DNA of 64,000 bases from Channallabes apus (lineage: Eukaryota > Chordata > Actinopteri > Siluriformes > Clariidae), in contig CM060131.1 in the NCBI GenBank assembly GCA_030522415.1, positions 12,695,703 to 12,759,702 of the forward strand, in the 5' to 3' direction. This document shows, one piece after another, positions 44,930-57,608 of the stretch. Each line of letters begins with the position of its first letter. Position 1 is the first letter of the stretch. Below the pieces are notes generated by a model. It searched no databases, had not been told where the DNA came from, and saw nothing but the letters and a program-made list of their open reading frames with translations. The translations under genes were made by a program, and so were the position numbers.

Positions 44930-45805
44930 TCCGATACCATTTTTCCCCCTCCCGATACCGATTCCGATACTTGGGCTCAGGGTATCGGCCGATACCGAGT
45001 ACCGATCCGATAGCTGGGTGTGTATCTGTACAGTGTATATATACTATATATATATATATATATATAGCATTTCTTTTTTTAAGTAAAATACTACTAGCCC
45101 TGTGTAACAGGTTCGACCCTAAGCGCACGGGCGACACCATGAAACACGGACACGAGGCGAGGTCTTACAGGGAAAAGGGTAATTTATTTAGAAAAATGGG
45201 GAAGGAAAGGGTTAAAGGCTCTATGCGGCCTTTTCCACTTCGGCGGCAGGGATGCGAAGGCGGGCTCGACACGGAAGTGAAGGTGCCGCGGGAGCTCGCG
45301 CAGCTCGTTCACGCGCTCCTCTCGCGGAGATCAAAGGCGCCCCCCTTTTTAAAGTCTCTGGGGCGCATCACATCACCCTGCTCTTGTGCCACTGTCTCTC
45401 ATAAAATCCACCGCATCGCAAAGTCCAGCTTCCCAACAGTCAGACCCCGAGTTACACTCCCCGCTGTGTTTTATAGCGCCGGGATCATTAGCGGCGAAAG
45501 CTCATGGGCCGTTGCCTGATTCTGCGGCCCTGCTGGTTCACATACCTAAAGGGGGGGAGGCCGCCTAACTAGTGAGCGAGGAGCGATATCAATTTGGGCG
45601 CACGCCCATTACAGGCACACGCCGTGACACTCTGTAAGTAAGCTAAGCTAGCAAAGCTAGCGGGCATAAATAGGTTATGTTTAGGAAAATGGTATCATAT
45701 CGGTACGTGGACTCAAATACTCACCGATTCCGATGCCAGATTTTTTTGTGGTATCGGTAGCATTTCCGATACCAGTATCGGAATCGGAACAACCCTATAC
45801 ATTAC
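44930..45805. mobile_element. hAT-like element with CCGATACC-rich ends
   Basis: Left AGAGATGTTCCGATACCATT and, reversed, right TAGGGTTGTTCCGATTCCGA; both ends are packed with CCGATACCG words. The interior holds a GC-rich block (45103-45629) with different composition, treated separately. Confidence 0.7.
45103..45629. mobile_element. Possible solo LTR nested in the hAT element
   Basis: GC-rich 527 bp starting TGTAACAGGTTCGACCC and ending CCGTGACA (TG...CA). Flanks CCCTG and CTCTG match at 4 of 5 positions, weak support for a 5-bp duplication. No coding content; the long plus frame over it is spurious. Confidence 0.4.
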
Positions 45806-45812
45806 CCAGCCA

Positions 45813-46400
45813 AAAGTTGCCATTTCAGACTGGCCTGCATCAGGCAAAGATCACAAAATAGGAGATTGTGGAAATAATTGGCTGAAGAACTGTCCTGGAA
45901 GGATAAGAAATGTCAAGCTTGGAAAAGAAATGTGGTTGAAACAAAGTTATGAGTGTGATCAGAGATCACTTAAACACTTGGTCAAGTTGCATGGTTAAAA
46001 ATCAACAGGAAAGATCTTAACTACTGTATGATTAATAGTGAAAGCAAGAGAATAGGGTGTCAGGGTAAAAAGGGAAGCACATGTAACGATGCACCCATCA
46101 TGCATAGTGCCCACTGTGCCCTAAGCCTCTGGTGTCAGTGTTAAGATCTGGGGTTGCTCAGGTTGTTCAGGTCCAGGCTCAGCAATGTTACTGTATTTGA
46201 CAATAAAATGAAGTCAGTTGATGCCATGGTTGTACTGAATGACCAGGTTATCACATCAATGAAGTTTTTTTTTTTTCATGGATACACAGGTACGGTCTGG
46301 GTCTTAAAATGTGAAAGAGTAGTTCTGGGAGCATGAGGAATCATTTTCAACTAACCACACTGTGCAGTGACATACAAGCTAAAAGCTGGTGAAATAATAG
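45813..46400 (+). mobile_element. Tc1-like remnant
   Basis: CCAGCCAAAAGTTGCCATTT, GCACCCATCATGCATAGTG and GGGAGCATGAGGAATCATTT, shared with 18599-19325. Degenerate. Confidence 0.65.
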
Positions 46401-46645
46401 TGTGCACATTTATTTATTTACCCATTTATTAATAAAAGAATAAATAAATAAATAAATAAACCTGCAAGACTTATGGAGAACATGAAAAATCCATGCGCAT
46501 AGAGGCAGAAATCGACCCCAGATTCTGGAAGTGTAAGGCAACAGGACTAACCATTAAGCAACTATAGCGTATTTCTATACATTTATATTAATGTTAAATT
46601 GAGATGCCTGATCAAATCAACAGATACCTTTTAATAAAAATGGGG

Positions 46646-46686
<41 letters not shown>

Positions 46687-48009
46687 AAAAACATTATCTA
46701 TCTATACATGTAGAACATACAGCAGATCCACCTGTTACTAAACCTTACCAAAAGGGGGCAGTCTTATTCCAAAAAGCAAATTGTACACTTCCATCATTTC
46801 TCTAAACCACAGAGGACTAGATTTTTTTATTTTTATTTTTTTTTATGTTCTTTGCAAATCCCTGATTTCCCAGATGCTTCTCTGAAACCGAGTGGGCAAC
46901 CACTTTCCTGTTGGCACAGCAGCCATAACGCTACAGTACCATGTCCTCCATCAGCTTCTCCAAGCAATAAATTCACTCTTAGTAAAAACACAAATTCAAC
47001 CACGTGCGCTTTCACCTAGGACGTCCTCTGAGCCCAGCAACTGAAAGTCCGGATTAGATTGGAAAGCTCTTTTAACAGATTTATTTGCCTTACTTTCTTT
47101 ATTACTTTCTTTATTAGTGATGCACTTTTTCTGCTGCTTGGGACTCATAAAGCAACCAAAGTCTTGACCCCCTTAAGCAACCCGTGATATAAATAAAGCA
47201 TTGAATTAAAGAGAAATCACATTGAAACTTGTGTGTAAAAGACACCCAATAACGTTCTGCGTCTGTTGCTCCACCAGAGTGCACTTGAGTCATTACTGAA
47301 ACATAAGCAGGCTAAAACGTCCAGTGTGGAATCAAAACCCATAATGTAGGAGGACACGAGGAAATGAGTGTGTATGAGGCTTGGTGCGCTTCAACCCTGC
47401 TGAAGGTCAGTTATGGACACGGTGTGGTATTTTTAGTGGTGGCACTGAGTTTTGATAAAGTAATGGCCATTAAGGCGTGATCTCGTTTCTCAGTGGTGGT
47501 ATTTGGGTCAGTGCTGCACTGTGAGAGCTCCGACTACAATCTTTAACTGTTACAATTCCAGAACGAAAATGTTAAATGATTTCTAAAAAGAATTACTGTA
47601 TATAAGTAAACATCGTCCTGAAACCATGTACCCACATGCTTGGAACGGTGTACTACCTTTAATTCTGGCTCATGTTTCCTGCTGTGGGAAGAAGATCCAT
47701 CATGTGCAGTACAAACCCACTTTTCCTGTCTTTGTTGCAAAAAAGAATCAAATTTTCTAATACCACTTAGTTGTGACATGATCCAAAATTGTTTTATATA
47801 ATCAAGACTAAATGTAATGACTGTGCACTTTTCAGTCAATGTTGTCCATCCTGCCAATTTTCTCCTCCTTGTTCTGACTGTCACTGTTTACTTACGTTAT
47901 CTATAGAAAACAGGTACATTTTAGCCAGACAACGTCTACCTTCCCAAATACAATGGGTGCAGACTTCAAAACGATTCTTTGACACAATAGGGTATTAATA
48001 TTGAGACAT
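46401..48009. other. Intergenic; (AAT)n at 46645-46685 only
   Basis: No gene recognised. A decayed SINE piece may lie at 46469-46560. Confidence 0.45.
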
Positions 48010-49021
48010 TGAGGCTGTAGTAAAACACTTGAATAGTGTAACTATTTTTAAAGAAGTCCGTACATCCGTGAATGCCGATCCCAGAGATCCCGTGCAGGCA
48101 ACTCCGAGTGGCTCGAAGCTCCCTGCAGTCATTCCTGTGAATATTTATGAAGTGGAATGCTTTAACCGTTAAAAAATGACAGATAACTTGTCACCAACAC
48201 ATCTGTCTGTGAGAACAGTACACACAATCATTCATGAACACCACTTGCACATTATAGGAACTAGGCTGGAAGTTACTGCGATAGTCCTGATCTCGATCAA
48301 TGCTATTCCACCATGTTTGGACCAGGAGTTCCTGGGAGACCAGCATTTCATACATGAAGGGACAGTGGTGTACGTACTTTCTACAGTATATTGATGGTAT
48401 CCACATTGGGATAAGTGCATTAGTGTATTCGGTTTTTAGTGTATATAGAGAAAGAATGGTATTTTCTACAAACCGGATTCCAAAAAAGTTGGGACACTAA
48501 ACAAATTGTGAATAAAAACTGAATGCAATGATGTGGAGATGGCAAATGTCAATATTTTATTCAGAATAGAACATAGATGACAGATCAAAAGTTTAATCCG
48601 AGAAAATGTATCATCTTAAAGGAAAAATATGTTGATTCCAAATTTCATGGTGTCAACAAATCCCAAAAAAGTTGGGACAAGGCCATTTTCACCACTGTGT
48701 GGCATCTCCCCTTCTTCTTACAACACTCAACAGACGTCTGGGGACCGAGGAGACCAGTTTCTCCAGTTTAGAAATAGGAATGCTCTCCCATTCTTGTCTA
48801 ATACAGGCCTCTAACTGTTCAATCGTCTTGGGCCTTCTTTGTCGCACCTTCCTCTTTATGATGCGCCAAATGTTCTCTATAGGGGAAAGATCTGGACTGC
48901 AGACTGGCCATTTCAGTACCCGGATCCTTCTCCTACGCAGCCATGATGTTGTGATTAATGCAGAATGTGGTCTAATAATTGTATTCTGTTATTCTGCACG
49001 GACAATAGTCCTGGTTTAACA
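48010..49021 (+). mobile_element. mariner-like element interrupted by a second DNA element
   Basis: Mariner text resembling 58617-59075 up to TGGTATTTTCTA (about 48471), then resuming TCTAATAATTGTATTCTG at about 48980 and ending CAATAGTCCTGGTTTAAC. The break is filled by 48472-48979. Confidence 0.7.
48472..48979 (+). mobile_element. DNA element of AAACCGGATTCC type, partial
   Basis: Starts AAACCGGATTCCAAAAAAGT, with TTGGGACA repeated 180 bp later. The interior is a transposase-like region rich in GCCAAATGTTCTCTATAGG. The right end stops inside that region, so the copy is incomplete. Superfamily not assigned. Confidence 0.6.
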
Positions 49022-49024
49022 TAA

Positions 49025-49440
49025 GTCATATTTGATTACAGCGTGCATTTGCTGTGCAACTGGTTCACAACAACCTTATGCAACATGACAATTTTTTTTG
49101 GCTGTCATCTTGTATTTATAACCAGGGAGTTAAGCTGCTCTGTAAACTCTTTTCTAGCACATCCCAAAGACTTCAATAGGGTTATGGTCAGGGCTCCCTG
49201 GTGGCCAATTCGTGTGTGAAAATGATTCCTCATGCTTCCAGAAGCGCTCTTTCAAAATGTGAGTCCTGCAATATAGCCATGCCATCAGGGAAGAAAAAAG
49301 AAATCTATAGATATGATAACCTTGTCATCTTGGAAAGTTCTTCACCCAATTCCAGTAATTACAGCGATCTCCTTAGTTGTATTTTTGCTTGATAGAGGCC
49401 AATTCGACCCTTCTCATCTTTTCAACCACCATGGGATATG
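49025..49440 (-). mobile_element. Tc1-like remnant, minus orientation
   Basis: GAAAATGATTCCTCATGCTT and TCAAAATGTGAGTCC are the reverse of motifs in 18599-19325. Degenerate. Confidence 0.6.
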
Positions 49441-49449
49441 TCTTCTCAT

Positions 49450-51360
49450 TTATTTATATAAGAAATGAGAACTCACTGCATCAGTAGGGGGTAAAAGAAT
49501 TGGTGCCAGTTGACCCCTAGTAATCATTGAAGAAGTTAGCCAATTAAGACTCTTAAGTGAGGAATTATAGTGGAAAACTACCGACACAGAAAAAAGAGAA
49601 CATTATAGAGTAAAAAAGGAATGAATTCAGACATAGCATAGTGTGTGCGTATCGTTAAATCCTTATCCTGTGTGTGACATGTTTCTTTAAAATGGCTGCC
49701 AGTCTAGTTGGAAAACTATCAAGATTTTTAGCAGTTCAGGCATTTCTCAGTCTCCATCCTTATCAATATTATAAATATGCTCTCTAGCATTTCCTGACAG
49801 AGGATTCTGGAAGGGCAAACACATTGTGGGCCTTGATGTGGGAGTAGATCACAGGGGTCTAGGGAGCGAGTTAAGAACAGAGCCAGCCCTTAGCACACAC
49901 TGGAGGCCAGTGTCTGAACGCACAGGGGCCGTGAAACACACAAAGCGCTTTATGTGATTTCTCACCGGGGGGGAGAGCAGGGCACTGACATGGTGGACAA
50001 ACCTACACATGCAATTTCTTTTCACTTTGTGCTGTTTATTTTGTGTCACCTTCCATCTTTCTCTTTTTCTCCGTCTTCATTTCTCTCTCCTGTCACCCAT
50101 TCAGTCTCACCCTTTCTCATTCCATCTACCTTCCCCCGCCCTCGTTCTATTTTTTTCTCTATATATCTCCTGCCTATTTCGTCTTTTTAGTCTTTTCTTT
50201 CCATTTTTCTTTCTCCTGTCTGCCCCTCACCCCAACCCCCATCCCTTCTACTTTCACATGCGTACCAGGAATTTACAGCATTAATAGCATTTCAGTCTGC
50301 TTGCCAAGACTCATGTAATGTTACCAAGGCATATACAGTAAACACATGTAACTAAGCTAAAACCTTTTGTAATGTGTTATTGACTGGTTTTGTACTGTAT
50401 GTTAAGTAATGACTTGTGTATACTGTATATTATGCAATGGCTCTAAAACAAATCTGAACGCTGCCATTGTCTCTATTTCTCTCTTTATTTTCCATACAAT
50501 ACATGTTGGTTCATAAAATCCCTTTTTTTTTTTTTTTTTACCTGTAGGGTTGACATACAGTTTTTTAAAACCTACACTTCAAAGAAATACATATTGGTTA
50601 GCAATATACATCAAAGTTTTAATACTACAAAAAAATGCTCCCAATATCACTAATTAAATACATGCTGTCCTTCATCCAACAACGTAACTAAATTCTGTGT
50701 TGTAATATCTTGAAAGCCGAGTGAAAGTTCCAGCTTTAACTTGTTTTTCCAGCCACATCTGGAAAAGCTGCACTTATCCAACAATCAAAAGTGTTTATTC
50801 TCTGATGACAGTTCCTGATTTTATCACGAGCTGCTGGTCAAAGGTGTTGTTTTTTTGCATCCACTTTGTCATTACTTTTACATTAACAACCACTTGCTAA
50901 TAATAAAAGTTATTCTAACTGTTAAACAGGAAAAGGCTCGTTAACACCTCGCTAATGCATGTGAATTTGTTATGAGCTCTGCAGTGAATCTCATAATCTC
51001 ATGCGGCCTTAATGAGGCACATATGTGCATAGCAGACTTTCATCCCGGTGTTCATTCGGTTGGTGAAAACGCAGTGATGAATAATACAGGGATGTCCTGC
51101 ACTTTTTCTTTCCTTCCCTCTGGAATTATCTGGATAACTTCCTCCTAATTTTGTTAAAGCCAATTTCCACGTTAAATCTTCTTTTGCACGTGAATGACCA
51201 AACCAAAGGAGGTGAAAGCTAACACAGGCTTCCTCTGATGACATGAACACCTTTTTTTGATCAACTGCTAGTCAGTCAATAAGGTTTTATTCACATTACC
51301 AACCTGAAGTGACTCAATCCTGATTTTTTTACCCTAATGTGGCAAAGATCAGATTTCTTA
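49450..51360. other. Intergenic; no gene recognised
   Basis: Includes a pyrimidine-rich stretch at 50040-50230 whose overlapping frames are low-complexity. Confidence 0.45.
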
Positions 51361-52166
51361 GGCCTTGTTCACACGGGCATTAAATTTTTTGGATAAACGA
51401 ACGAGCTCAGAACGTCCTATACGTTGATGTTGTGTTTTGTAGCGCCGCTCGATTGACTTCTACACTGGCGTTCGTTTGTCTCGGTCTAACGACAGCCTGC
51501 AGCACAAATTGTAGTTTGTGTGTTTAACCTGTGGGGGGCAGTGTGTCGGGCACTGGATATGAAAGCCCTTGTCATTTTATTTGAGGTGCCTCCTTTTAAT
51601 ATGGACCATTTTGCTATATTAGACATTAACCTTATTGTTTTAAAAATTCTAATGAAATTATTATATTTTTATATAATATATAAAAATATTTTTAAAAATA
51701 ATACGGCGACGTAGGGAGAGAAAAAAAATCGTCGCCGCTACTGGGTTCACCCTCCGACTGCACAACGTCGGATTAAAGGAAGTTTTTTGTGGTTTATGAA
51801 GAAATGCGAACATTTCCGCGCAAGTTTTATTTTTTAAGCACTTTATTTTTCCCGCATTTCCCTATGTATATCATGTAGGATCATGGGATATATCCGGTTC
51901 CTCCGAAGCGTAAAATGGACGCGGAGAAAACGAACTAGACGCGGTTTCTTTGCATTCGTTGGGATTTGAACGCCAAGAAAAAGCTGCATGCAATGTTTTT
52001 TTAACACCGTATAAACGCGCAGCCGGACAAACGCACGTCACCAAAGCCCGTGTGAACACCGTCATTGACTCGTATGTGTAGAAAACCCTCGGCGCTTCAT
52101 CCGCGCTCACCAGACGCTACGAACTGCAGAAAAACGGTCGATTTTAACGCCCATGTGAACAAGGCC
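51361..52166. mobile_element. Harbinger-like non-autonomous element
   Basis: Ends GGCCTTGTTCACACGGGC and, reversed, GGCCTTGTTCACATGGGC, with TTA at the left and TAA at the right. About 806 bp, GC-rich near the ends, no transposase. A PIF/Harbinger label rests on ends and target only. Confidence 0.65.
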
Positions 52167-53005
52167 TAAATGATGCCTTCACGCAAATCTCATGTTTTTT
52201 TCCAGCTCACTTTTTATGAGGTCCTACATTGGAATTCATATTTATCTGTAGTCATGCAACTTGATTAAGAATGGGGAGATTGGATTTCATGTGACTTTCT
52301 GTTTCGGCTCTGCGCCCGTGTAGAGCACTCGCTGATAACAATACGCAATGGTACAGTAGCATGAGGTTTTCGCAACAGTATCAACAGTAGCTGCTAAAAC
52401 AGTTAAAACGAAGCTGTCTGCCTTTCTTTCTCCACAAATATAACTGACTGACTGCTTGCTATCCTCCAGAGCAAAATCACAAGCATATTTTTTGTTAAAA
52501 TTGTGTCCCTTGTTTGAACTGAATGAGCTTTCAGACTTGGGTTTTACGCCAGAAGACGTGAGTATGTGCCATTACAGAGGACAGATGTGTCCACATTAGA
52601 GTCAGATAAAAGACCCCTGTGATTATAAATCTCTGATCTGACTAAGAAAATCTGAATTGTATAATGTGGCTTGTAATGTGAATGTAGTCTAATACAAAGG
52701 GGGCTGAAAATATTTGGATGAGAACACTGACATGTCCTAAGCAAATGAGGTAAGAGATACCTATAACTGGCTAGTATTAATGTGATCAACAGAAAAAGGA
52801 ATGCTTTTGTTCCCAACTGGTGGCCCTGTTTTAAACTGTGTTCAACAATTTGGCATGTTTATTAAAAAATCCGTAAAATAGGGATGAACAGCTATCAAAA
52901 AAGTGCTGATTTTGCTAGTTAAAGAAATAAACCATATTTCTATACTGTATAGATACAAAAATTACCCCCCCCCAAAAATAAATAAATAAATAAATACTTA
53001 AGGTA

Positions 53006-53704
53006 CAGTATAACATCATGACCACCTTCTTAATATTGAGTAGGTCCCTCCATTTATCATGAAACAATATTGACCAATATTGTGTTCTGACACCTTACTA
53101 TTGGAACCAACATGAAACTTTAATTTCATTGTATCAGTGAACCTTAGTCCCCCCATGACCCGGTTTTCCTTAATTGGATCACTTTTGGTACATCCTGACC
53201 AATGCAGTCTGTGAATATCCAACAAGAGCTGCAGCTTTGGAGTTGCTCTGACCCAGTCACCTAGCCATTACAATCTGAAAAAAATGGGTGGGGTGTATTA
53301 GGCAGCAAGTGAACCTTTTTTCCTGAAGTTGATGTGTTCGAAGCAGAAAACAAATGGGCAAGCATAAGGATTTAAGTCACTTTGACAAGGGCCAAATTGT
53401 GATGGCTTGAGGACTGGGTCAGAGCAACAACAGGGATATTCATGGTCTGCAGTGGTCAGGACCTACCAAAAGTAATCCAAGGAAGGAAAACCGATGAACT
53501 AGAGACAGGGTCATGGGTGGCCAAGGCTTACTTGGGGAGCGAAGATTGGCCTGTTTAGAAGTGCTAGGGTAGATCAAATTGAAAAGGTTAATGCAGGTTG
53601 TGATAGAAAGGTGTCAGAACACAGAGTGCATCACTGTTATTGAGACAAAGCGGGGACCTACTCAATATTAGGCAGGTTGTCATAATGTTATGCCTAGTCG
53701 GTGT
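53006..53704. mobile_element. Tc1-like element, internally deleted
   Basis: Ends TATAACATCATGACCACC and, reversed, GGCATAACATTATGACAACC, followed by ATATTGAGTAGGTC at both sides. The middle keeps decayed transposase DNA (CACTTTGACAAGGGCCAAAT). No intact ORF. Confidence 0.78.
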
Positions 53705-53748
53705 AGTTACATTAAGTGTTTACTTAAAAAAAGATATACAGTACTGAA

Positions 53749-54128
53749 GGGGTGGCGCGGTGGTGTAGTGGTTAGCACTGTCGCCTTGCACCTCCAGGGT
53801 CTGGGTTCGATTCCCCGGCCAGGCTCGATTCCCGTCTCTGTGTGCATGGAGTTTGCATGTTCTCACCGTGCTTGGTGGGTTTCCTCCGGGTACTCCGGTT
53901 TCCTCCCACAGTCCAAAGACATGCAGGTTAGGCTAATTGGCGTTCCTAAATTGCCCGTAGTGTGTGATTGGGTGTGTGAGTGTGTGTATGTGTGTGTGCC
54001 CTGCGATGGATTGGCACCCTGTCCAGGGTGTACCCCGCCTAGTGCCCGAAGTCTCCTGGGATAGGCTCCAGGTCCCCCGCGATCCTGAACACAGGATTAA
54101 GCGGTATAGAAAATGAATGAATGAATGA
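53749..54128 (+). mobile_element. tRNA-like SINE, reference full-length copy
   Basis: Head GGTGGCGCGGTGGTGTAGTG with A-box-like TAGTGGTTAGCAC and B-box-like GGTTCGATTCC, a central GTGTGTGAGTGTGTGTATG block, a conserved 3' part and an (AATG)n tail. Flanked by ATACAGTACTGAA (53736-53748) and ATACAGTATTGAA (54129-54141), one mismatch. The A/B boxes suggest tRNA ancestry and Pol III transcription. Confidence 0.9.
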
Positions 54129-54395
54129 ATACAGTATTGAACACTTATGTTGGTCCCATTTTCAAATTATACTATAATTTATACCATGTGTAAATAATAC
54201 ACATAGTTACACTACTATGGTAGCTTAAAGTGTTTTTTCTTATTAAAAGACTTTTCTTTTTAATTTCAGTAATTAATGACATTTGTTGGCAATGTAAGAC
54301 CACAAAGGGTAAAATATATTAATAAGTCATGAAGGTTTTTATCTGGTCATCCTGGTGTAATCATGCCTTGTAATGTACCTCCACTCTCACCATCG

Positions 54396-54550
54396 TCACC
54401 TCATATTTCTGGATTCCTCACTCTCTGTTTCTCCATGCAGGGATACTATCTCATCATCCTCATCAATAAATGACACCTCATTCTTACTATTTTCTATTGG
54501 CACTGCGCTTACCTCTTTGAACAGCTGTAGAACATGGACAGTTTCATCTC
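54396..54550 (-). CDS. Candidate acidic terminal coding exon, unidentified
   Basis: After a plausible acceptor (TATTTTATGTAG) the minus strand is open for 50 codons to TGA: DETVHVLQLFKEVSAVPIEN, then SKNEVSFIDEDDEIVSLHG and ETESEESRNMR. The acidic, hydrophilic, low-repeat composition looks like a C-terminal exon, unlike the transposon frames nearby. No upstream partner exon was found; 54927-55118 is open on the same strand but has no good donor. Could be chance. I do not recognise the protein. Confidence 0.28.
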
Positions 54551-54689
54551 CTACATAAAATAATAATGCATACAATTATATAATGCATACAATTATATAA
54601 TAATAATAATAATAAAATATAATACATTAATATATACCTTAAACAGATTCATTTATGATTGAAGTGCAAAAAACATTTCGATCATTTTA

Positions 54690-55375
54690 ATAGTGCACTG
54701 TGATGGACTGACAGCCGATCCAGGGTACATTACCATCTTATAGCAAGTAGTCCTCATGTTACTGTAAGCTCAACGATCCAATCCATTGAATTAATGAGTG
54801 AATGAACAAACAATCAAAAAAAATTTTTTTATCCAAATGGCAATTATGGGGGGAAGGATGGGCATCCTGTCCAGGATGTTCCCCAACTTGTGACCAAAGT
54901 CTCCTGGGATAAGCTTCAGTCCCACACTACGCTGTATACCATAGAGAGCAATGAGACGATGATGCTAAATCTTTTCTCATAGACTTTAGGCTTTCAGTGT
55001 GTATTCTGGCAGCCTCCAATAGTTGCATTGTGACTGTCTGGGCTATGTTTGTTGGGAAAGCTTCCTCCATCTTAGGACAGAAATGTACTTGCATCAAAGA
55101 CAGCAATGGAGAGAGCATATTTGTTTACATACTTGTCTATATACTACATGTGTTACCAGAAGATTCCAGTAGGGGGCACACTGGGGAATGCATTCAGGCA
55201 TGAAGTAAACAAGCATTGCAACCCCTGGGGAGCTTAGTCTCCATGGCAACATTTAAAATGGTATTTATTTCGAATCAACTGTTCTGACAGGCATATTCAT
55301 CAATTTGATTCAATTTTATTTATATAGCGCTTTTAACAATGGTAATTGTCACAAAGGAGCTATACAGGACAATTA
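54690..55375. repeat. Decayed SINE-like piece and LINE tail
   Basis: 54849-54925 resembles the SINE 3' part (CATCCTGTCCAGGATGTTCC). 55305-55375 is a retroposon tail in minus orientation (ATTTATATAGCGCTTTTAAC). Confidence 0.5.
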
Positions 55376-56942
55376 GGGAAAATAGTATGGAATGTGTGAG
55401 AAAATATGTACTGTATGGGAATGGGGATAATTGTGGACCTGGTCTCACAACTTACATGCATATTTCATCCTTTAGGCACTTATGGGCACATTGTGTTAAT
55501 TTCTGTGGATGTGAACAAGCTACACAGCAAACACACCAAACGCAGGTTATGTGAGGCAGCCATCATGTCTGCACGTGCGTGTAGTTAAAAGTATATTTCC
55601 TCCAACTGCAAATTATGATATCTAAGCAAGTAAAATATTCTTGAATCTTGAAAGTTGCAACAAAAGAAATAGATTTTTTAAAGGTTTTGCATAAATGGGG
55701 GTGAATACTTATGCTTTTTTAAATTTACATTTTTTAAACATTGAGATTCAAAAAACATCCATTCTATTTGCATCATATCTAAAATAGTCATCAAGTGGAT
55801 GTGCTATTATGTGATTCACCACATAAATCCCCAGTTAAAGTTAAATTGTTTACAAGTAAAAATACACTCTCATGACAAAGTAAAATGTTCTTGAATATAG
55901 AAAAAATAAACTTGAAACAAAACAAATGAAATATTGTAAAGCTTATTGCTAATCAAATTTGACTAAAATTCTAAGTAAAAAGATTTCTTTCTTACAACCT
56001 AGCAAAATTATCTGTCAGTCGAACAAAATATTTTGCTTAAATGTTTTATCAAAAATCTCTTAGAAATAAACTTAATAATCTTATATTTGGTTTGTTGTAA
56101 TCTTGCTTTAAAAAAGTTATCCAACTTTATCTAACTATTTACATTTGCTATTGTTTTTTGCCCTTAAAAGTTTTACATAAATGTTCATGAACAATTATGC
56201 TTTTCTTTTTTGTTTACATTTTTTAAATATTGGAACTTCTATCATGCTTTCTTCAAATCAATGCGCTTTTTTTGCTATGTGGCATGTTCATGAAATAAAC
56301 CTCCATTTACGTCAAATGTTAAAAACTTAAACAGTCATGCCTTTTTAATTTTTTTTTTAGAACGAAACACTTGTGATTCTGCATAAACCTGAAGACTTTT
56401 CTTTAAAACAAAAAAAAGAGAAAGAAAGGGATCATTAAGCAGGAATACCAATTCACTCTCAACCCACACACCAACCGCTCATTTGTTCCAATTGTCTCAA
56501 ACTATAAACAGGAACATCCCCAGCCTTGGTTCCAGCCTCTTAGAGCAGGCCAGACGTAATGAGAATTTATCGTCCCGATGTGCCTGCCGTATGGACTCCC
56601 GCAGCACAGAGGGAACGGGGAATTTGTATATGTCCTACAATTGATGGCGGCTGGTGGACAGATGAGCCATTGCTTCGAATGGGACAGATGCTGCAGAGGA
56701 CACTTGAGAACGAGACATAAGTTAGATTAGTCCAACCATTCAGTGCCATTCAGCTTTAATGGGATAGAGAAATGTGCAAGATGAAACTGTCACTGACTCA
56801 AGCAATCAGGTGCTGATGTTTCATTTGTCAAATGCATGCAAGTTTATGGGGTATGCAAAAACGCTCTGGGTTTTTTGTTTGTCTTTGTTATTTTATCTTT
56901 ATTTTTAAAGTGATGCTAAAACTCAAAGCTCTTAAGACTCCC

Positions 56943-56987
<45 letters not shown>

Positions 56988-57331
56988 CTGTTAAAGTTAA
57001 TCTCCCATTGAGTGTGTTCCACAGAGTGAGTGATTAGTCATTTGATTAAATGGCGAAGCAGAGCTCTGCTCTGTAGACAAATCGCCTCTGCTTGTGTCTC
57101 GATATTGTGCTGTGGAGTGGCACTGGCACACAGATCGTTGTAGGCTCCCAGACTAACAAAACAGTTGCAAAGTGGTATTTTGTGATTATTTTCAGGGGAG
57201 GAACTTGTAATACTTGTAAATCTTTACACCCCAGTTTAAATTTACAGTATAAAAATGCCATTTTGATGGTACAGTAGTTTCCCTTAGTTAAAATTAATGC
57301 ACTGTTAAAACTGTTTCAATTTATTTTATAC
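55376..57331. other. Intergenic; (CT)n at about 56947-56985
   Basis: No gene recognised; AT-rich, small frames only. Confidence 0.45.
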
Positions 57332-57608
57332 ACTGCCTGGCCAAAAGAAAGTCAGCATTTCAGAAAAGGGTAAAAGTGGAAACACATGAAACAATGTTCA
57401 CGGAACAATACTCTGGAGGCAGTTTTATGATCTGGGGTTGCTTCGGTTGGTCAGGTCCAGGCTAAGGAACATCCTGTGGCAATAAAATAAAGTCAGCTGC
57501 TAACCTTAATGTACTGAATAAACAGGTTATCACATCTACAGTGTTTTTCTTCTCTGTGTGTTTTTTTTTTTTTTTTTTTTTTTTTACAATTTATTTAGCC
57601 AGACAGTA
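57332..57608 (+). mobile_element. Tc1-like short remnant
   Basis: Ends CACTGCCTGGCCAAAAG and, reversed, TACTGTCTGGCTAAATAA. Interior GATCTGGGGTTGCTTCGGTT shared with 45813-46400. A T-run interrupts it. Confidence 0.7.

Noticed and set aside
44887..45519. 210-codon plus-strand open frame
   Set aside because: It runs from hAT terminus through a TATA microsatellite into the GC-rich LTR-like block; no family match and no splice logic.
53690..54064. 124-codon frame in the SINE, also seen at 14237-14554 and 33882-34157
   Set aside because: The same frame recurs because the SINE recurs; SINEs do not encode proteins.
33936..54128. tRNA gene-like A and B boxes in the repeated 350-bp sequence
   Set aside because: They belong to the head of a SINE; no cloverleaf or anticodon arm was found, so no tRNA gene is called.
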